Assembly (NCBI GenBank): GCA_958295465.1
Contig: OY282353.1
Coordinates: 4,641,001 to 4,705,000 of the forward strand
DNA length: 64,000 bases
Reading direction: 5' to 3'
From: an uncultured Gammaproteobacteria bacterium
Lineage (GTDB): Bacteria > Pseudomonadota > Gammaproteobacteria > HK1
A program made the translations under genes and the position numbers. The notes beneath the pieces are model-generated. The model was not told where the DNA came from. It saw nothing but the letters and a program-made list of their open reading frames with translations, and made no database searches. Positions 24,796-33,606 of the stretch are shown piece by piece (positions within the stretch are counted from its first letter, which is position 1; the number at the start of each line of letters is the position of its first letter).

Positions 24796-26380
24796 CTAGG
24801 AGTCTGCGCCGCAGAAAGATAGTTCAAGACACGCGAGCGGATGGACGGGCCGGAATCGATGCGAGGATGGGCACGAGCACCGGGGCACCGGAGTGCGCAA
24901 TAGCGCACAGGGCACTCGAGAGGGTCCGAGGCGTCCGGCAAGACGCCCGATGGGAGTGATTCTGGCCATGTCCCACTGGCGAGCCGGCGCCCTTACACTG
25001 CCAGAAGCGGTTGCAGGCGCTTGATGTTCAGCGCCAGACACACCAAGTCCCATTCCCCTCGCGCCTTGTTCAGGCCCCGCACGCTGAATCGCCGGAATCC
25101 AAGGACTTCCTTGATCCAGCCATTGGGCGCTTCGGACAGCCATTTGCGTTGCGCGTACCGCTCCCGCCCCGCTGGTGTCGCCAGCTTCTCGACCATGCGA
25201 TGCGTCGCCGGGTGCGTGTGCGCGTCCCGGTTCACCGTCTTCTTCCCCTCGCGCCCCGGCGCCACGTATCCGTCGATGCCTCGCGCTTCGAGCTCCGACA
25301 AGTCCCGCTCATTGCAGTAGCCGGCGTCGGCGAGCACCGTCTCGGGCTGCGCGTCGAAGGTCTCCTCCACCTCATCGAGCAGCCCCACCATCTCGCCCTG
25401 GTCGCTCGCGTTCGATGTCAACTCCGTCGCGACAATCAACTGATGCTCGCCATCGACCGCCACCTGCGCGTTGTAGCATTGCTGGAAGCCCTCGGCGCTG
25501 GTCTTCATGATGGCGCTGTCGGGGTCGGTGAAGTTGCTCTGCGCCTTCTCATCAGGCTCCCCGTATGCGCGTTTGTATGGCTGCCCGCCCTTGGGATGGC
25601 GCTCCCACTCCGGGCGGCGCCCGCGCGCATCATCCGCCTCGCGTTGCGCCGCCTCCAACCGCGCCTTCGCCGCAACAATCGCCGCCAACCGGTCCTCGCG
25701 ACGGCGCAACTCCTCGGGCAACTCGTCTCCACGCAACGACTCGCCAAAGCGCGCGTCCTCCTCCGCATCGGTCTCCCGTGCCCTGTTCAACAACGCTTCG
25801 ATTTCCCCCTCCAGCCGACGCTCCTCCTCGCGCATCCGCCCGTAACTCATCGCCTTGCGCTTGCTCGCGTTTGCCCGCACCTTCGTCCCATCTATCGACA
25901 GCTTCCCGAAGCTCGCCAATCCCATCTCGCGCGCCACACGCACCACCTCCACGAACAGCCCCTTGAACTCCTCCAAGTGCCGGCGGCGAAACTCGCACAG
26001 CGTGCGGTGGCTCGGAAAGTTCCCCGCCCCCAACACACGAAACGCCACGTCCTCCTCCAGCTTCCTCGCCATCCCCCGCGACGAAAACACCCCCGTCGCA
26101 TACCCGTACACCAGCACCTTCACCATCATCCGAGGCTCATACGGGGCGTTGCGACGACCGTCGCCTTCATATGGCGCGTAAAACGCCGTCAAGTCCAGCC
26201 CGTCCACCAAGTCGCTCACGTGATGCGCAAAGTGCCCTTCCGGGAGCCAATCGCGCACATCCGGCGCCAGCAGCAACATCTGGTCCGGCTCATAGGGGCG
26301 AAATGTCGTCGGCATCGGACTCTCTCCCTCGGCTCCTGTCCGCCTATTGTCGCATCGTTTCCTACGGCGCAGACTCCTAG
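24796..26380. mobile_element. IS1182-family insertion sequence
   Basis: Element of about 1.58 kb. Its ends are inverted: left GAGTCTGCGCCGCAG (from 24800) and, on the opposite strand, GAGTCTGCGCCGTAG (from 26376), flanked on both sides by CTAG (24796-24799 and 26377-26380), which is either a 4-bp target duplication or part of the ends. One transposase gene on the minus strand; 190 bp of left-hand noncoding DNA contains the hairpin GTGCGC-AATA-GCGCAC. It interrupts a DUF4143 gene. Confidence 0.9.
24993..26315 (-). CDS. IS1182-family transposase (DDE type)
   Basis: Transposase of 440 residues, apparently intact. It begins MPTTFRPYEPDQMLLLAPD, a family hallmark, with the N-terminal DUF772 region (VKVLVYGYATGVFSSRGM, FRVLGAGNFPSHRTLCEFRRRH), DGTKVRANASKRKAMSY, a coiled-coil insert rich in Glu/Arg, then ADAGYCNERDL and GWIKEVLGFRRFSVRGL. 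GGGAG lies upstream of ATG 26315. The antisense frames that fill this gene are composition artefacts. Confidence 0.93.
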   Translation of the reverse strand: MPTTFRPYEPDQMLLLAPDVRDWLPEGHFAHHVSDLVDGLDLTAFYAPYEGDGRRNAPYEPRMMVKVLVYGYATGVFSSRGMARKLEEDVAFRVLGAGNFPSHRTLCEFRRRHLEEFKGLFVEVVRVAREMGLASFGKLSIDGTKVRANASKRKAMSYGRMREEERRLEGEIEALLNRARETDAEEDARFGESLRGDELPEELRRREDRLAAIVAAKARLEAAQREADDARGRRPEWERHPKGGQPYKRAYGEPDEKAQSNFTDPDSAIMKTSAEGFQQCYNAQVAVDGEHQLIVATELTSNASDQGEMVGLLDEVEETFDAQPETVLADAGYCNERDLSELEARGIDGYVAPGREGKKTVNRDAHTHPATHRMVEKLATPAGRERYAQRKWLSEAPNGWIKEVLGFRRFSVRGLNKARGEWDLVCLALNIKRLQPLLAV

Positions 26381-26440
26381 GCCGATGAACTGCTCGGCGC
26401 CGGCCCCGGCGTGGACGACGCTGACGGCCGCAGGCTGGCG
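26381..26440 (-). pseudogene. Internal scrap of the DUF4143 ATPase gene, other side of the IS
   Basis: The minus strand reads VVHAGAGAEQFIG and then meets CTAG and the IS end. DUF4143 proteins have a conserved A-E-Q-F-V/I-G-Q-H-L, and the other fragment resumes with HLQYLL. So the element landed inside that motif. The 5' two thirds of the gene, including the Walker motifs, are absent; the flavoenzyme gene follows at 26521. Confidence 0.7.
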
Positions 26441-26520
26441 GACTCGGCGTACACGCCGACGGCATCCGGAAAGGCCCGTGATGCATTTGGCGGTGCGACG
26501 CAGGCGTCGCCCTGCGGCTT

Positions 26521-28605
26521 TCAGAACTCCTTGCACAGCCGCAGCGAGTCGTAGAGCGCGGCGTGGATGTTGCGGCTCGCCACCGCGTCGCCGACCCGGA
26601 ACAGCATGAACTCCCCGCCCGGATTCGACGCGACCTCCTGCGCGCACCCCGCGATCAGCGCCTCGATGTCCAGGGTCCCCCCGTTGCGCGCCCGCGGAGC
26701 GAGCTCCCGGAAGAGCTCCGCCGCCGGCAGGGTGCCGTGCTCGACGACGACCTGATCCACCACCCGCGCCTCCTCCGCGTCGCTGTACTCGTTGCGCAGC
26801 ACCGCCCGCAGCCGGTTGCCCTCGCGCTCCACCGAGCGCAGCCGGTGGTCCGGGGTCAGCTTCACCCCCTTCGAGTAGAAGTTCCGCAGATACACCGGAA
26901 AGTTCGTCGCCCCGACCTCGTGGGCGCTCATGCGGTCCGGGGTCGCCAGCTCCACCGAAGACCCGCGCGAGGCGAGGAAATCGACCACGCTCGGCCCCTG
27001 GTGGTCCCCGTGGTCGTCGAACACCAGCACCTCGGCGCCGGGCTCCACCTGCCCCCCGAGCACGTCCCAGACGCTCACCACGTGCTCCGCCCCCTCCACC
27101 CACTCCACGTTCGGCACCCCGCCGGTGGCCACCACCACGACGTCCGGCCGCTCCGCGAGCACGTCCTCCGCCTCCGCGTAGCGGTTGAGGTGCAGCATGA
27201 CGCCCAGGTGCTCGACCTCGGACGCGAGCCATTGGGCGATGCCGAGCAGGTCCTTGCGCCACGTCGCCTTCGCGGCCAGCACGATCTGCCCCCCCGGCTC
27301 GCTCGTCGCCTCGAAGAGCATCACCTCGTGCCCGCGCAACGCGGAGACCCGCGCCGCCTCCAGCCCGGCCGGCCCCGCCCCCACCACCACGACCTTGCGC
27401 CGCGGGCCGGGACCGGGCTCGACGACGTGCGGCATCGTCCGCTCGCGTCCCGTGGCGGGGTTGTGCAGGCAGAGCGCATCCCCGCCGACGTAGATGCGGT
27501 CGAGGCAGTAGCCGGCGCCGACGCAGGGGCGGATGCGCTCCTCCTCCCCCCGCATCATCTTCGCGGCGATGTGCGGGTCCGCCATGTGGGCACGGGTCAT
27601 CGCCACCATGTCCACCAGACCCTCCCGCACGCAGTGCTCCGCCGTCGCAAGGTCGGTGATGCGGGTGGCGTGGAACACCGCGAGTCCGGTCTCGCGCTTC
27701 ATCTCCCCCGCGATGTCCACGAAGGGCGCGCGCGGACCGGCCATGCTCGGAATGGCCTGCGACAGCCCGCGCTCGTCCCCCACCTGCCCCGCGACCACGT
27801 TCATGAAGTCGCACAGGCCCGTGTCGGCGTAGAGCTTCGCCAGCGCCAGACAGTCGTCCCGCGTAAGCCCGCCTTCCTTGAGCTCGTCGCCCATCATCCG
27901 GAAGCCCACCAGGAAATCCTCCCCGACCCGGCGGCGCACCTCTTCGAGGACTTCGAGGCCGAAGCGGGCACGGTTCTCCAGGCTCCCGCCGTACTCGTCG
28001 GTGCGCCGGTTGACCAGCGGGGTCCAGAACTGGTGGATGAGATGCCCGTGGGCGAGCAGTTCGGTGCCGTCGAGCCCGCCCTCCTTGCAGCGCGCCGCGG
28101 CGTCGCCGAACGCGCGCACCACCCGCCGGATGTCGTCGCGGTCCATCTCCTTGGGGAACGAGCGATGCGCGTGCTCGCGCACCACCGAGGGCGCCAGCGG
28201 CGGCAGCCAGTCCTCGACGTTCCACAGGGTGCGATGCCCCATATGGGTGATCTGGCACATGATCGCGCAGCCGTGCCGGCGGATGCGCTCGGAGAACTCC
28301 CGCAGCACGGGAATGATCGAGTCGTCGCCGATGTAGATCTGGCCGAACGCGGAGGGCGAGTCCGGCGCGATGTTGGAGGAGCCGCCGAACATGGTGAGCG
28401 CGAGGCCGCCCTTCGCCTTCTCCTCGTGGTAGAGCTGGTAGCGCAGCTTCGGATGCTTGTCCTCGACGTATCCGGGGGCGTGGCTCGTGCTCATGAGCCG
28501 GTTCCTGAACGTCACGTGGCGGAGCCGGAAGGGCTCGAGAAGGTGCGGGTACGACGGATTCAGGCTCGGGTTCGGGCTTGCGCTCGGGTTCGGGCTCGAC
28601 TTCAT
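26521..28605 (-). CDS. NADH:flavin oxidoreductase / demethylase-type Fe-S flavoprotein (paralogue)
   Basis: Flavoprotein of 694 residues with the same layout as the gene at 21645: FMN barrel (PFRLRHVTFRNRLMSTSHAPGY in part, VAMTRAHMADPH), cluster segment, then a dinucleotide-binding domain (VVVVGAGPAGLEAARVSALRGH). The cluster segment is RPCVGAGYCLDR ... DALCLHN, so the cysteine spacing differs from C-x2-C-x3-C. This matches relatives of N-methylproline/betaine demethylases. N-terminal SPNPSASPNPS repeats are low complexity. A truncated copy of its 5' end lies at 30571-30751. Confidence 0.87.
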   Translation of the reverse strand: MKSSPNPSASPNPSLNPSYPHLLEPFRLRHVTFRNRLMSTSHAPGYVEDKHPKLRYQLYHEEKAKGGLALTMFGGSSNIAPDSPSAFGQIYIGDDSIIPVLREFSERIRRHGCAIMCQITHMGHRTLWNVEDWLPPLAPSVVREHAHRSFPKEMDRDDIRRVVRAFGDAAARCKEGGLDGTELLAHGHLIHQFWTPLVNRRTDEYGGSLENRARFGLEVLEEVRRRVGEDFLVGFRMMGDELKEGGLTRDDCLALAKLYADTGLCDFMNVVAGQVGDERGLSQAIPSMAGPRAPFVDIAGEMKRETGLAVFHATRITDLATAEHCVREGLVDMVAMTRAHMADPHIAAKMMRGEEERIRPCVGAGYCLDRIYVGGDALCLHNPATGRERTMPHVVEPGPGPRRKVVVVGAGPAGLEAARVSALRGHEVMLFEATSEPGGQIVLAAKATWRKDLLGIAQWLASEVEHLGVMLHLNRYAEAEDVLAERPDVVVVATGGVPNVEWVEGAEHVVSVWDVLGGQVEPGAEVLVFDDHGDHQGPSVVDFLASRGSSVELATPDRMSAHEVGATNFPVYLRNFYSKGVKLTPDHRLRSVEREGNRLRAVLRNEYSDAEEARVVDQVVVEHGTLPAAELFRELAPRARNGGTLDIEALIAGCAQEVASNPGGEFMLFRVGDAVASRNIHAALYDSLRLCKEF

Positions 28606-28905
28606 GCTGGTTGGACTCCGGTGGCCGGTTTGCCCGCATCATGACGAATCCGGGGCGCCGGGGCGAGGGGGAAGCGGAGCAGCAGCGCATGGAACCGGGG
28701 CCGGTACATTCGGCTGTGGTTGCCTGCATCACCACACACCAGGCGAAAGCCCATTACCTGTCCACGAGATCGGGGCAACTCCAGTTATTTTCATTCTTTG
28801 CATTCACCCGCCGCCGTCCTGCCTTGGCGCGGCCGGACCCCGGGAGCCGGTCGGCGAACGGTGCTTCCCGGTATGGCAGGTAAGGGGCAGGGCGGAACGG
28901 GCGCC
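28606..28905. other. Intergenic region; 5' part shared with the duplicate at ~30.8 kb
   Basis: 300 bp between the ATPase stop and the flavoenzyme start. The part next to the flavoenzyme (about 28632-28665) matches the DNA upstream of its truncated copy (about 30779-30811), including GAATCCGGGGCGCCGGGG, so the duplication includes upstream sequence. A less GC-rich patch near 28780-28805 is a possible promoter zone. No gene seen. Confidence 0.5.
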
Positions 28906-30477
28906 TCACATCCCCCAGACCTCCACCGGTACACCGCCCTTCGACCGCTCTTGCCGGCGGAACACCTTCTCCTCCCAACCCCGCCCCGCGCGCTGATCGA
29001 TCACCACCAGATGTCCCGCCTCCGCCGCGCATCGGGCCATGTACCCCGCCGTCTGCTCCACCCCCTCCCCGACCGTGCTCTCCAACCCGTCCCCCGCCCG
29101 CACCACCTTGCACTCCACCACGTACTCCCGCATCCGGCCGCCCCCTGAGGGCGGGCTCTGCGGCCACATGATCAACAGGTCCACCCGCCCCCGGCCCAAC
29201 CCGTACTCCCGCTCGATGCGACCACCCCCGTTCACCACCCGGTGCAGGTATGCCTGCAACAGGATCTGCGGCCACGCCTCCTCGTACATGAACCGGTTCT
29301 TCCAGTGCTCCGAGTGGCGGCGGAAGAAGTCCTGGAACGCCTCCATCAGCTTGTCCAGGTCCAGGCTCCCGTCCGCGTCCACGTACCACTTCGTGTTCAG
29401 GTCCAGCTCCTCCTGCAGAATCCAGCCCAGCTCCCGCGGCACCACCTCCGCATAGATGGGGTTGGCGATGCGCACCGGCTTGTCCCGGGCAATCAGGCCG
29501 AGGTCGCGCACGTACTCGACGTCGTGGTTGGTCGCGCGCCGCTCGTCCGCCCCGCTGAGCATCGGCTCGACCACCCGGCGCACGCGGTCTTCCCGGAGCT
29601 TGTCCGCCAACTGGTCCAGATGCGTCACCCGGCGCACGATGAGCGCTTCACGCGCCTCGGCGACGTCGTCCGCGGTCACCGCACGGGTGCGGTCCCGCTT
29701 GGCTTTGCTCTCGAAGCAGGTCTCGTAGGCCAGCGCGTTCACCAGCCACGGCTGGCCCAGGGTCTGGGTCCATATCGCCTCGCGGGCATCGTCCGTGAAC
29801 GCCTGCCCCGTCTCCTCGGTGTGCTGGTCGAGGAGGGTCAACGTCTCCTCCTGCGTGAAGTCCCCCAGACGCAGTGACTTCGCCACGATGTTGAACGGGC
29901 TGCTGGTGGACCGGATGCGGTAGTCGCGCACGTCGCGCAGCCCGCACAGCACCACGCACTGCGGAAACGCCTCCGGGCGCATGGGGTAGCCGGCGCGCAA
30001 CTGTTGCAGCGTCGAGAGCAGCGGGTCGCCCTGGAGGGTGTCGATCTCGTCGATGAGCAGCACCAGCGGCTTCGGGGATGCCTCCGACCAGCGCTTCAGC
30101 GCTTCGCGAAGCGCCCTGCTCGGGCCGAACTCCGCGAGGATGCCGGACCAGTGCCTGGCCAGGAAGTCGTCGCCCAATGCCGACCGCGCGTCCGAGCCCA
30201 GTGCGGAGAGCACCACCCGCATCGCCTCCACCATGTCGTCGCGGGCCGTGCGCGCCTCCTCGACGGTGGTGTACACGCAGCCGTAGCCCTGCGCGTTCAG
30301 CAGGTCGCACAGCGCGAGCAGGGCGGAGGTCTTGCCCGTCTGGCGCGGCGCGTGCAGCACGAAGTACTTCTTCATCCGCACGAGCGCCAGGACCTCGTCG
30401 AGGTCGAAGCGTTCGAGCGGCGGGATGCAGTAGTGGTCGGCGGGTTTGACGGGGCCGGCGGTGTTGAAGAAGCGCAT
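28906..30477 (-). CDS. AAA ATPase with C-terminal PD-(D/E)XK nuclease-like domain
   Basis: Protein of 523 residues. N-terminal P-loop domain: Walker A HAPRQTGKTSAL (about residue 45), Walker B PLVLLIDEIDTL (about 135), sensor segment VVLCGLRDVRDYRIRS. A winged-helix-like middle (VEYVRDLGLIARDKPVRIANPIY) leads to a C-terminal GRVDLLIMW ... REYVVECKVV, the D and E-x-K of a restriction-endonuclease fold. This AAA-like/DUF4143-related type is common in variable regions and its role is unknown; NTP-driven toxin or defence roles are only possible. Start 30477 has GAGG at 9 nt. It sits between a full and a truncated flavoenzyme copy. Confidence 0.82.
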   Translation of the reverse strand: MRFFNTAGPVKPADHYCIPPLERFDLDEVLALVRMKKYFVLHAPRQTGKTSALLALCDLLNAQGYGCVYTTVEEARTARDDMVEAMRVVLSALGSDARSALGDDFLARHWSGILAEFGPSRALREALKRWSEASPKPLVLLIDEIDTLQGDPLLSTLQQLRAGYPMRPEAFPQCVVLCGLRDVRDYRIRSTSSPFNIVAKSLRLGDFTQEETLTLLDQHTEETGQAFTDDAREAIWTQTLGQPWLVNALAYETCFESKAKRDRTRAVTADDVAEAREALIVRRVTHLDQLADKLREDRVRRVVEPMLSGADERRATNHDVEYVRDLGLIARDKPVRIANPIYAEVVPRELGWILQEELDLNTKWYVDADGSLDLDKLMEAFQDFFRRHSEHWKNRFMYEEAWPQILLQAYLHRVVNGGGRIEREYGLGRGRVDLLIMWPQSPPSGGGRMREYVVECKVVRAGDGLESTVGEGVEQTAGYMARCAAEAGHLVVIDQRAGRGWEEKVFRRQERSKGGVPVEVWGM

Positions 30478-30570
30478 GGTTCGGTTCCTCGCTTTCATCG
30501 GCAGGACCTTCGCGGACCTCCGCCGACACTCGTCGCAGGCTGCCCCGATTATCACCGCCATCGCACGACA

Positions 30571-30751
30571 GGGCGAGGCCGCCCCTGGCCTTCTCCTCGT
30601 GGTAGAGCTGGTAGCGCAGCTTCGGATGCTTGTCCTCGACGTATCCGGGGGCGTGGCTCGTACTCATGAGCCGGTTCCTGAACGTCACGTGGCGGAGCCG
30701 GAAGGGCTGGAGGAGAGAGGGGTACCGGCTTTGGATCTGGTTCTGGCTCAT
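30571..30751 (-). pseudogene. 5' fragment duplicate of the flavoenzyme gene
   Basis: From ATG 30751 the frame reads MSQNQIQSRYPSLLQPFRLR and continues almost identically to residues ~21-73 of the gene at 26521-28605 (for example PGYVEDKHPKLRYQLYHEEKA), then breaks off after GGLALS. Only about 60 codons remain. It is a partial duplication, or the leftover of a second full copy replaced by the ATPase gene. Confidence 0.88.
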
Positions 30752-31156
30752 GCTCGTAGGCTCCCGAGAATTGGCTGCCCGCATCATGCCCGAATCCGGG
30801 GCGCCGGGGACAACCGGGGGGCGGCGTGCGCCGGACCACGGGATCCCCACGTAGCGGCGAGTGAACGCAGACGCGCGCCTTTCACACGCCCCTCGGATCG
30901 ATACGTCGTCGATTGCGGATTTCACCGACATGTACTTCGACGGCTCCATGAAGCCAGAGTACCGGAGGAAGATCCGGCAGCCATTAAGCACTGGAGGAGA
31001 GGCGGTGGAGATCGAGCGACGGAACGCCAAGGAGTACAAGGAGCCACGCACCCTCACAGTGGTCCAATTGCTCCTGACACATCACGGAAGGGAAATTGTA
31101 TCTTCAATTGGGCACGTGTAGATTGGATTTCGCCTCTATAAATGACGGAGACCAAA
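30752..31156. other. Intergenic region with a candidate promoter for ardC
   Basis: About 405 bp. The left part is homologous to the DNA upstream of the intact flavoenzyme. The right part drops in GC content. A possible promoter for the ArdC gene is TTGTAT (31096-31101) and TAGATT (31119-31124) with a 17-bp spacer. An open frame at 30861-31121 has no recognised motif and was not called. Confidence 0.4.
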
Positions 31157-32116
31157 ATGCCGGTGCAAACAACCTCGCTGAATGAAGTGACTTCCTGGTT
31201 GATGGACGAGTTGAGAAAAGAAAGGGCTCCCTGGATAAAGCCGTGGGCGGACCTTTCCGTCCGTATCGGCGGGGAGAGCTTTCCGATAAACGGCTGGCCG
31301 AGCAACATTCGATCACCGCGCTCTTACTACGGACCTCTCAACATGTTGCACCTGACGCAGCAATTGCGGGCAAGAAAGGCCGATTACCGGTCCAACCTCT
31401 GGATTACCCCCCAGGCACTCGAGAAACTGAAAATACCAGCTACCGGGGAAGACCCGTACAAGATCTTCAACTTTATCCAAGGTCGTGGTGGTTACGCTTT
31501 CACGTTCCGGGAAGTCTTCCATGTCGAACAGTTCGACGACTGCGAGAAAGTCATGGGATTCAGCTTTGTCGATTTCGATGCAGGTAAACATGGATATTCC
31601 TACAAACGGTCAAAGAATGCTCTGGAAGCATTGGAGCAGAAGCACCGGCTGCATGTCCGCGAAGGCCAGCGATATGCCGCGTTTCATCCGGAGACCGAGT
31701 ACGTGTCGATGCCCGGTATCGGCCAGTTCATCGAAAAGCACGGCAAGAATGACGGCGAAGCGCACTACTGGGCGACCATGTGGCACGAGGTCGTTCATTG
31801 GACCGGACATCGCCGCAGGCTCGATCGAACCCTGACCGGCATGGGCGGGGATGAGGCGGCCTACGCGTTTGAGGAACTCGTCGCGGAGATCGGATCTGCA
31901 TACCTGTGTGCGAACTTCGGGATCAGGGGCGAGCTGCAGCATGCGGAATACATGAAGTCCTGGTTGCAGGTTCTCGAAGACCGGGGGGACGAGGCCCTGG
32001 CCAAGGCGTTCATCAGTGCGCAGAAGGCGGCCAGTTGGGTGTTGAAGGAGTCCAGGAATCAACGGCGACGTGCGGATGAAGGCCAATTCGGCGACTTCCG
32101 GGGCGAGTCTTGTTGA
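31157..32116 (+). CDS. ardC: ArdC-like antirestriction protein (ssDNA-binding plus zincin domain)
   Basis: Protein of 319 residues with an N-terminal ArdC ssDNA-binding domain ([38 protein letters not shown]) and a C-terminal metallopeptidase-like domain with HEVVH in [17 protein letters not shown] and downstream [13 protein letters not shown]. ArdC-type proteins are carried by mobile elements and protect incoming DNA from restriction. GGAG stands 6 nt before ATG 31157; an ATG 15 bp earlier has none. Its base composition is lower in GC than its neighbours, consistent with transfer. Its 3' end overlaps the convergent PsyrA-like gene. Confidence 0.88.
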   Translation: MPVQTTSLNEVTSWLMDELRKERAPWIKPWADLSVRIGGESFPINGWPSNIRSPRSYYGPLNMLHLTQQLRARKADYRSNLWITPQALEKLKIPATGEDPYKIFNFIQGRGGYAFTFREVFHVEQFDDCEKVMGFSFVDFDAGKHGYSYKRSKNALEALEQKHRLHVREGQRYAAFHPETEYVSMPGIGQFIEKHGKNDGEAHYWATMWHEVVHWTGHRRRLDRTLTGMGGDEAAYAFEELVAEIGSAYLCANFGIRGELQHAEYMKSWLQVLEDRGDEALAKAFISAQKAASWVLKESRNQRRRADEGQFGDFRGESC

Positions 32117-33606
32117 TTGAACAGGGGACCGATTGAATCATTGGAGCGATACCTGACAGGCCGGGAGAGTTTGGCTAGCGCACCCTCTTCCACCAGGCGC
32201 TTCAGGCAAACCCGGACCTGCTTCCCGGAAAGCCGAAGCGTCTCGGTGATCTCGGCCTCGGTCTTGCACACGTCCGCGCCCTTGAATAGCTCCCTGATCT
32301 TCCCTTCGGCGAAGCGCACGAGCCAGATTTCGGCCTGCTGTTTCGAGACTTGAAGATCTTCGGCGACATCGGTTTCCGGCCTGGGTCCATCCATGCGCTC
32401 GATCAATTCCCTGACCTTGGCGAACAACTCGTCGGCGGGGGTGGAGTCCGCGGCAGCGCAAGGCTCGGGGGGCCTTGCCGGCGCCGCCTGCCGATCGTCC
32501 TCCGACGGCGCCGATTCTTCCCGGATATCTGTCGAAGACGCCCGTTGCGCCGGAGCACCGTATTCCTCGCTTGATGCAGTGTCCGGCGCCTTTTCGAATG
32601 CTTCCGGTCCATCCCGGACGTTCGTCGAAAGCGCCTGTTGCCCTGAAGCGCCGTATTCCTCGCCTGCCGCCGCATCCAGGATCTTTTCAAAATCCTCCGG
32701 AGTCCCCGGCTCCGGCCATGGCCTCGCCCCCCGTTCCCGAAGTCCCTCGAGGCCCTTCCCCATCTCGCCGTTGGCGCGAACATGGACGGGCACCAGCTTC
32801 AGCTTGTCGAGCTGCTCGACCGCTCCGGTCCAGGTGCCTCCTTTCCCGTAGTCCGAATTGACGACCAGCGCTGCGTCCGAGAGCGCATAGATCAGCTTGT
32901 TGCGTTGCATCGCGTGTCCGACCTGGAAGCGGACCGCGGGATCGTATGGAGAAATCAGGACCAGCCGCCCGTCCATCAGCGCTTCCCGATGTTCCCGGAG
33001 CATCGCCGCCTTTTCGAGGCCGTCGGCCAGGACGCCCGCCACGTGCCCGCCCGCATCCAGGGCTCCGCGCATCGCAGCCCGATCGACGCCCCGGGCGCCG
33101 CCCGATACCAGGCAGCGCCCCGCCGACGCGGCGAGTCGCCCCACGTCCTCGGTGTATTGAATCAGAGCCTCGTGCACGTTCCGGGAGCCGACGACCGCCA
33201 GGCCGCCGGTGCCCAGGATCGCGGCGTCGCCACAGCCGTAGAGCACCGGGGGCGCATCCTCTCCAAGGCGCTGCTTCAGGCGTCGCGGGTAATCGGCATC
33301 CGCCCGGCTCAGGACCCAGATCGCCCGCGTCCGCCAGCGTTCCACCGCCTGGGCGAGGAGAAACCCGCGGCCGAGCAGCCGTTCGAGTCGTTCGGAATCC
33401 AGCTCGACCCGGCACTCGCTCACGATCTCGCGCGCCCCGGGATCCAGCAGATCGGCGGGTTGGCGCTGCAACTCACGGAGCCGGCGGGCAAGCTGGCGGT
33501 ATTCGCCGGCGGCGAGCGGTTTGACGGAAGGCTTGCCTCGTCCGGCAATCAACGGCGCGGTCAGCAGCAGGATCGCCTGGGTGTTGGAAGACAGCTCGAA
33601 CGTCAT
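32059..33606 (-). CDS. psyrA: PsyrA-like antitoxin: DprA/SLOG-fold protein with winged-helix tail
   Basis: Protein of 515 residues. The middle is a DprA-type Rossmann/SLOG domain: [37 protein letters not shown] in part, and [20 protein letters not shown]. Then comes a linker with a 31-residue duplicated unit, and a C-terminal region with two helix-turn-helix-like segments. It directly follows, with an ATGA overlap, a RecQ-phosphoribosyltransferase gene. That pairing defines PsyrTA, a toxin-antitoxin/defence system in which the DprA-like protein is the antitoxin. A housekeeping DprA is shorter and stands alone or near topA, so this assignment is preferred. Confidence 0.85.
   Translation of the reverse strand: MTFELSSNTQAILLLTAPLIAGRGKPSVKPLAAGEYRQLARRLRELQRQPADLLDPGAREIVSECRVELDSERLERLLGRGFLLAQAVERWRTRAIWVLSRADADYPRRLKQRLGEDAPPVLYGCGDAAILGTGGLAVVGSRNVHEALIQYTEDVGRLAASAGRCLVSGGARGVDRAAMRGALDAGGHVAGVLADGLEKAAMLREHREALMDGRLVLISPYDPAVRFQVGHAMQRNKLIYALSDAALVVNSDYGKGGTWTGAVEQLDKLKLVPVHVRANGEMGKGLEGLRERGARPWPEPGTPEDFEKILDAAAGEEYGASGQQALSTNVRDGPEAFEKAPDTASSEEYGAPAQRASSTDIREESAPSEDDRQAAPARPPEPCAAADSTPADELFAKVRELIERMDGPRPETDVAEDLQVSKQQAEIWLVRFAEGKIRELFKGADVCKTEAEITETLRLSGKQVRVCLKRLVEEGALAKLSRPVRYRSNDSIGPLFNQQDSPRKSPNWPSSARRR
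32558..32743. repeat. Two 93-bp tandem repeats in the PsyrA-like gene
   Basis: Units begin CCGTATTCCTCGC at 32558 and 32651. In protein they give [18 protein letters not shown] and [18 protein letters not shown] type units of 31 residues in the linker between the DprA fold and the winged-helix tail. Diverged but in frame. Confidence 0.82.

Noticed and set aside
25011-26609. Long plus-strand open frame of 532 codons opposite the IS1182 transposase
   Set aside because: Antisense shadow of a well-matched transposase in GC-rich DNA; Arg/Pro/Leu-rich with no motif.
30861-31121. 86-codon frame before ardC
   Set aside because: Overlaps the candidate ardC promoter and shows no family motif or ribosome binding site.
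32059-33606. Housekeeping DprA for natural transformation
   Set aside because: Operon with a RecQ-phosphoribosyltransferase, extra length and repeated linker fit PsyrA better; not excluded without the rest of the genome.
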